Source of the DNA: Rickettsiales bacterium | Lineage (GTDB): Bacteria; Pseudomonadota; Alphaproteobacteria; Rs-D84 | Assembly: GCA_031260805.1 (NCBI GenBank) | Contig: JAISKV010000001.1 | Location: 122,600 to 186,599, forward strand | Direction of reading: 5' to 3' | Length of the DNA stretch: 64,000 nt | In this document: piece after piece, positions 59,116-64,000 of the stretch | Numbering within the stretch: position 1 is the first letter of the stretch | How the letters are laid out: each line of letters starts with the position of its first letter | Translations under genes and position numbers: made by a program | The notes under the pieces: model-generated | The model's database searches: none | Seen by the model: the letters and a program-made list of their open reading frames with translations, nothing else | Told to the model about the DNA's origin: nothing

Positions 59116-59538
59116 ATGCTTAAAAAAATATTAGTCGCGTTGTTCATTGCTGTTCCGTTCGCGGCGCGCGCCGAGTTGCACATTGGAAATGTAATTTTCA
59201 AGTTTGACAGCGCGTCGGAATTCATCAACTATGAAGAATTGGCTGCGGAATTGGAAACAATTCAATACCCGCAGTGCGAGCGCTTTATAATTCGCGGCCA
59301 CGCCAGTTTCAAGGGCGATGCCGGATACAATCAGGACTTGTCGGGCCAGCGCGCGCGCAGCATCGTCAAGATACTGCAAAATCTGGGCGTTCCGAGTGAA
59401 AACATCACGATCGTTGCGCGCGGAATTGAAGAGTGCGATGACGATCAGTGCATAAACAATCGTCGCGCCGAAGTCGTTCTGCACGAACGCACATCTTGGT
59501 GGGACCGGTATAAATGTCAGAAACAGTACAAGAAATAA
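59116..59538 (+). CDS. OmpA-family peptidoglycan-binding domain protein
   Basis: NVIFKFDSASEFINYEELAAELE...IIRGHASFKGDAGYNQDLSGQRARSIVKILQNLGV...NNRRAEVVL. Confidence 0.85.
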   Translation: MLKKILVALFIAVPFAARAELHIGNVIFKFDSASEFINYEELAAELETIQYPQCERFIIRGHASFKGDAGYNQDLSGQRARSIVKILQNLGVPSENITIVARGIEECDDDQCINNRRAEVVLHERTSWWDRYKCQKQYKK

Positions 59539-59563
59539 AAAACGGCGCGCAGCGCCGTTTTTT
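59537..59563 (+). terminator. Rho-independent terminator
   Basis: aaaaaacggcgcgcagcgccgtttttt. Confidence 0.85.
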
Positions 59564-59676
59564 GTTAGAGTTCAGAGTTCAGTAATTTGCCATCCATCGT
59601 CATTTTTATCTTTCGCTCTGTTATGCTGTTTATCACTTTTTTGACAGTCGTCATTTTCGCTCTAAACTATCCCCCC

Positions 59677-59772
59677 TTCGTCACCCCGGGCCCCGACCCG
59701 GGGTCCATGGCTCTATGGATTCCGGGTCATTCGTCTGTGCTACGCACAGCCGTGAACCGCCCGGAATGACGA
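59677..59772. repeat. Family A variant
   Basis: cgtcaccccgggccccgacccggggtccatggctctatggattccgggtc...cccggaatgacgac. Confidence 0.7.
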
Positions 59773-59832
59773 CGGAGTGAATCTTGATGAGGAGCAAATT
59801 ACTGAACTCTGCACTCTGAACTCTGAAAATTA

Positions 59833-60876
59833 TTAAAAATATTTCAGCCCCATCGCGTTAATGACGCGGTCGCGGGTTGCCGCCGCAGTTTCGCGCGCCG
59901 CGATTGTTCCCAGTCTTAAAATTTCTATGACTGCGGCCGGATCGCGCGCCAATTGTTCGCGCCGATTCCGAATCGGTTCCAGCACAGTCTGCATGACTGC
60001 CGCCAGGAATTTTTTCACCGGGACATCGCCCAATCCGCCGCGCTTGTAATGCGCCGCCAATTCATCATAATTCTTGTATTCAGGCATAAAAGCCGCAAAG
60101 TGTTCCGGCGTCGCGAACACTGACAGATAAATGAACACCGGATTATTGTCCGTATGCCCGCGATCCGACACCCGCAGGTGCGTCGGGTCCGTAAACATAT
60201 TTTTTATTTTTTCCGCGATTGTATCCGCGCTGTCCGCCAGATAAATTCCGTTGCCCAGCGACTTGCCCATTTTCGCGCCGCCGTCCGTTCCCGGCAGACG
60301 CGCCGCGTGTTTGGAATCAGGAATCATTGCGTTCGGCATGGTCAGCGTTTCACCGTACATTGAATTGAATTTGTGGACGATTTCTTGGGCCTGTTCAATC
60401 ATCGGCAACTGGTCCGCGCCGACAGGGACCAAGTCCGCGTTGAACGCGGTTATGTCCGCTGTCTGGGAAATCGGGTAAGTAAAGAATCCGACCGGCACCG
60501 CGCCGCGGAATTTATCCTTTTGCGCGATTTCAGTCTTGACCGTCGGGTTGCGCTGCAACCGCGCGACGCTGACCAGATTCTGATAGTAAAACGCCAGTTC
60601 GGTCAGTTCCGGGACCTGGGATTGGATGAACAGCGTTGACAGGCTTGGGTTAATTCCAACAGCCAGATTGTCCAGCGCGACCTGCAAAACATTAGTGTGA
60701 ACTTTGCCCGGATCGTCAAAGTTGTCGGTCAGCGCCTGGGCGTCCGCGATTAAAATGTATGTCTTGTAATCGCCGCTGTTTTGCAGACGCACGCGGTTGC
60801 GCAGCGCGCCGACAAAATGCCCGATGTGCAGTTGCCCCGTCGGCCGTTCGCCGGTCAGAATTATTTTTTGCTTCAT
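59833..60876 (-). CDS. trpS: Tryptophanyl-tRNA synthetase
   Basis: TGERPTGQLHIGHFVGALRN; GGAKMGKSLGN. Confidence 0.96.
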   Translation of the reverse strand: MKQKIILTGERPTGQLHIGHFVGALRNRVRLQNSGDYKTYILIADAQALTDNFDDPGKVHTNVLQVALDNLAVGINPSLSTLFIQSQVPELTELAFYYQNLVSVARLQRNPTVKTEIAQKDKFRGAVPVGFFTYPISQTADITAFNADLVPVGADQLPMIEQAQEIVHKFNSMYGETLTMPNAMIPDSKHAARLPGTDGGAKMGKSLGNGIYLADSADTIAEKIKNMFTDPTHLRVSDRGHTDNNPVFIYLSVFATPEHFAAFMPEYKNYDELAAHYKRGGLGDVPVKKFLAAVMQTVLEPIRNRREQLARDPAAVIEILRLGTIAARETAAATRDRVINAMGLKYF

Positions 60877-62495
60877 ATCCCCGTTTCCTTTATCAATGTT
60901 TTTGCGGTTGCCAGCGATTGCGCGGTAATTTCCGCGCCGCTGATGATTCGCGCGATTTCGCCCAGCCGTTCGTCGCTGCGAATTTCGCGGACATGCGTTG
61001 TCGTCGCCGCGCCGTCCACAATCTTTTCTATCTTGAAATGATGATCGCCGAATCCCGCGACCTGGGCCGAGTGCGTGATGACCAGCAGTTGCCCGCGCAT
61101 CCCCAGCCGGTTCAGCCGCATGCCGACGGCCGCCGCGGTCGCGCCGCTGATGCCCGTGTCAATTTCGTCAAAAATCATCGTCTGGTCGCCGCGCGCCAAG
61201 ACCACCCGCAATGCCAGCATCAATCTCGCCAATTCGCCCCCGCTGGCTGTTTTATGCAGCGGCGCGAAAGGAGTGCCGGGATTGGTCTTGATCATGAATA
61301 CGACGCCGTCGCTGCCGCGCGGCCCCGGCGCCGACTCGGTTATCTCAATCATGAAATCCGCCGCGCCCAGTTTCAAGTCCGGCAATTCCGCCAGGATTGC
61401 GGCGCGCAATTTTTCGGCCGCCGCAACGCGCGCATCGTGCAGCCGCGCCGCTGCCGCGGCATAATTTTTCTTTGCCGCTGAAAAATCTGCTTCCGCGGTT
61501 TTCAATTGCGCGTCCGAATTTTCAATCGCATTCAGCCGTTCGTTCAGTTCGGAAAATTTCTGTGCCAGTTCGTCGCAGGAACATCTGTGCTTGCGCGCGG
61601 CGGCGCGCAGCGCGAACAATCGTTCTTCCACCGATTCCAGATTCTGCGCGTCCGTCTGGGCGGGCAGGGTCGCCGCGGATACTTCGCCGACCGCCGCGCC
61701 CAGGTCGTACAATTTGTCTATCTGCGGCTGGTAAGGATTCGCGTCGTCCGATTTTATCCGCTGCAAAATATGCGCGGCCGCGAATAACTTTTCATCCAAT
61801 CCGTGCAGTGTCTGCGACGCTTCGTCCAGCACGGATGCGTTTTTTTCGGCATTCATCATCGCGCCGCGCGCAGCGGACAATTCTTCTTCTTCGCCGGTCG
61901 CGGGATTCAGTTTTTTCAGTTCGGCGACATTGTGTTCCAGAAATTCCCGTTCCGCCCCGGCGCGTGCGATTATCTCGCGCAGTTCCCGCAATTGCTTTTC
62001 CGCGCGGTGCAATTCGCCGTAAGTGTTTTTAATCCTGATCAAATCGTATCCGCCGAATTCATCCAGCGCGCCGCAATGCGTCGCCGAATCCAGCAGGGAA
62101 TGATTTTGGAATTGCCCGTGAATTTCCGCCAGTTCGTCGCCGACCGCCTTTAATACCTTTAATGAAACCGGCGTGTCGTTCACAAAGGCGCGCGATTTTC
62201 CGTCCGCGCCCAATGTCCGCCGCAAAATGACGGCGTCCGTGTCCGCGTCTATGCCGTTTTCAACCAGGATTGATTTGTCCGCAGGCATGCAAAATTCAGC
62301 CGCGACGGACGCGGATTCCGCGCCGTGGCGGATAAGCCCTGCATCGCCGCGCGCACCCAGCGCCAATGCCAGCGCGTCCAGCATAATGCTCTTGCCGGCG
62401 CCGGTTTCGCCGGTCATCACGGTCAGCCCGCCGCCGAATTCAAGATTCAGTTTGTCAATCAAAACGATGTTGGAAATATGCAGGCTGTTCAACAT
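60873..62495 (-). CDS. recN: DNA repair protein RecN
   Basis: MLNSLHISNIVLIDKLNLEFGGGLTVMTGETGAGKSIMLDALALALG; DEIDTGISGATAAAVGMRL. Confidence 0.95.
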   Translation of the reverse strand: MLNSLHISNIVLIDKLNLEFGGGLTVMTGETGAGKSIMLDALALALGARGDAGLIRHGAESASVAAEFCMPADKSILVENGIDADTDAVILRRTLGADGKSRAFVNDTPVSLKVLKAVGDELAEIHGQFQNHSLLDSATHCGALDEFGGYDLIRIKNTYGELHRAEKQLRELREIIARAGAEREFLEHNVAELKKLNPATGEEEELSAARGAMMNAEKNASVLDEASQTLHGLDEKLFAAAHILQRIKSDDANPYQPQIDKLYDLGAAVGEVSAATLPAQTDAQNLESVEERLFALRAAARKHRCSCDELAQKFSELNERLNAIENSDAQLKTAEADFSAAKKNYAAAAARLHDARVAAAEKLRAAILAELPDLKLGAADFMIEITESAPGPRGSDGVVFMIKTNPGTPFAPLHKTASGGELARLMLALRVVLARGDQTMIFDEIDTGISGATAAAVGMRLNRLGMRGQLLVITHSAQVAGFGDHHFKIEKIVDGAATTTHVREIRSDERLGEIARIISGAEITAQSLATAKTLIKETGI

Positions 62496-62549
62496 GATGC
62501 AAAGTATAGAGTTTTTAATAAAAAATGTCAATTTCGTCGTTATTCCCGC

Positions 62550-63746
62550 CTACGCGGGAATGACGACGGAGATAGTCCCGTCGCCGAATTCAATGCTGGC
62601 CGGGCGGTCGGCGACAGAAGAAATAATTTTCTTGTCTGCGTCGCGGACAATCGCGAATCCGCGGTTCAAGGTGTTCTTGTACGACAAACTGTTCAGCAGT
62701 TTTCCGAGATTGTCAACGGACTGCCCCGTGAATTTCATTTTGTTATCCATTAAAATTGACATGGTTTTCGCAATGTCATCCAATCGCTGTGATCTCTCTA
62801 AAATCATTTGCCGCGGCGATTTAATCTGCATCGCGTCAATCCGCGCGCGCGCGTTTTGCAGCCGCGTCGTAAAGTTCTGATTGATGCGGTGGGCCAGGTT
62901 CGCAATTTCCTGGCTCATGACCAATCTGGTCGGAACTGCGATTTCCGCCGCGCCGGTCGGCGTAGGCGCGCGGACATCCGCGGCAAAGTCCACCAGCGTC
63001 CAGTCTGGTTCATGCCCGACGCCGGTTATGACCGGAACGGCGCAGTTTGCAACCGCGCGGACAACCATTTCTTCGCTGAACGGCAGCAGGTCTTCCAGCG
63101 ATCCGCCGCCGCGCGCCACGATTATGACATCGGGCATGGTCAGTTCCCCTCCACAGGATGGGGAATTCTTAACCATGGAACTGAAATAATTTATCCCGGC
63201 GGCGATTTCCGCGGCGGCCGCCGCGCCCTGGACCTGGGCCGGATACAGCAGCACCGTCGCGGGCAGCCTGTCGCGCAGTTTGTTGCAGATGTCCTGGAAC
63301 GCCGCGCCCGTCGGACTGGTAACCACGCCGATGACGGCCGGAAACCGAGGCAAGGGCCGCTTGCGCGACGCGTCAAACAATCCTTCGGCCGCCAGTTTGC
63401 GCTTGCGGTCTTCCAGCATTTTAAGCAGCGCGCCGGCGCCCGCGATTTCCATTTCATTGACAATCAATTGATAATTGCTGCGCGCCGGGTAAGTCGTAAA
63501 TTTTCCGCTGGCTATGACTTCCACCCCGTCGGCCAGATCAAATTTCACAGGCGTTCCGCGCCATATGATGCAGTTTATGACCGCGCCGGAATCTTTGATA
63601 GACAGGTAAATATGGCCGCTGGCCGCGCGCGTGATTCCAGATAATTCGCCGCGGACTTTGATGCCGGCGAACGCGCCTTCAACCACGGATTTCAATAATC
63701 CGGCCGCTTCGGATACTGTAAAAATGTTATCTGTATTCTGTTGCAT
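62550..63746 (-). CDS. xseA: Exodeoxyribonuclease VII large subunit
   Basis: VRGELSGITRAASGHIYLSIKDSGAVINCIIW; VIIVARGGGSLEDLLPFSEE; GVGHEPDWTLVDFAADVRAPTPTGAAE. Confidence 0.94.
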   Translation of the reverse strand: MQQNTDNIFTVSEAAGLLKSVVEGAFAGIKVRGELSGITRAASGHIYLSIKDSGAVINCIIWRGTPVKFDLADGVEVIASGKFTTYPARSNYQLIVNEMEIAGAGALLKMLEDRKRKLAAEGLFDASRKRPLPRFPAVIGVVTSPTGAAFQDICNKLRDRLPATVLLYPAQVQGAAAAAEIAAGINYFSSMVKNSPSCGGELTMPDVIIVARGGGSLEDLLPFSEEMVVRAVANCAVPVITGVGHEPDWTLVDFAADVRAPTPTGAAEIAVPTRLVMSQEIANLAHRINQNFTTRLQNARARIDAMQIKSPRQMILERSQRLDDIAKTMSILMDNKMKFTGQSVDNLGKLLNSLSYKNTLNRGFAIVRDADKKIISSVADRPASIEFGDGTISVVIPA

Positions 63747-64000
63747 TTATAAAATTGTCGTATCCCAGTTCTTTTGCGAATTTTATCGCAGTATCCATTT
63801 CATCCGGCAAAGGATTGACAATATGTCCCAATTCATACGGTATTTCCAAATTATAGTACGCGTATTGATCAAATGTCAGGTCATAAATTGTCTTTGATGC
63901 GCGCAGGCGCAGAAAATGATGCGGGCCGTATGTCCAGATGTCGGGACTGTACCTCAGATCCCATACGGGCTGCGGGGGGGGGGGGGGGGGGGGGGGGGGG
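63727..64000 (-). CDS. C-terminal part of an unidentified protein running off the window end
   Basis: Open frame to the edge: QPVWDLRYSPDIWTYGPHHFLRLRASKTIYDLTFDQYAYYNLEIPYELGHIVNPLPDEMDTAIKFAKELGYDNFINATEYR-stop; overlaps xseA start. Confidence 0.55.
   Translation of the reverse strand, partial: PPPPPPPPPQPVWDLRYSPDIWTYGPHHFLRLRASKTIYDLTFDQYAYYNLEIPYELGHIVNPLPDEMDTAIKFAKELGYDNFINATEYR

Noticed and set aside
63974-64000. 27-nt poly-G run at the window end
   Set aside because: At a sequence terminus this length fits a two-colour short-read or contig-end artefact; not counted as a contingency tract.

Overview
The window reads as a chromosomal segment of an alphaproteobacterium. The evidence is a CcrM-type methyltransferase, a circularly permuted tmRNA gene, a Tol cluster, lptB/lptC, lpxA/lpxB and ClpP-ClpX. 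Housekeeping genes (rlmN, obgE, clpPX, pgk, rnhB, nrdR, ccrM, prmC, infA, ruvB, smpB, lpxAB, rpiB, aroK, rpsB, tsf, recO, trpS, recN, xseA) alternate with many secreted or surface proteins I cannot assign to a family. The most unusual signals are these. (1) Heptanucleotide tandem repeats, (TTTTATC)n and (ATTATTC)n, encode the hydrophobic core of signal peptides in at least eight unrelated secreted-protein genes; one-unit slippage would frameshift the gene. (2) G/C homopolymers of 8-13 nt lie inside surface or secreted genes, including one G10 and one G13 tract at signal-peptide ends. (3) At least three families of palindromic, TIR-bounded MITE-like elements are present. Some bracket GIY-YIG and DUF559 nuclease ORFs, and others have left in-frame remnants in prmC, xseA and virB11. 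(4) A Cys-rich secreted-protein array occupies 31.5-38.8 kb. (5) Many start codons lie 5-9 nt from a -10 box, suggesting leaderless mRNAs. (6) An adk-like gene carries one in-frame stop. All assignments come from reading translations and motifs; no searches were run.
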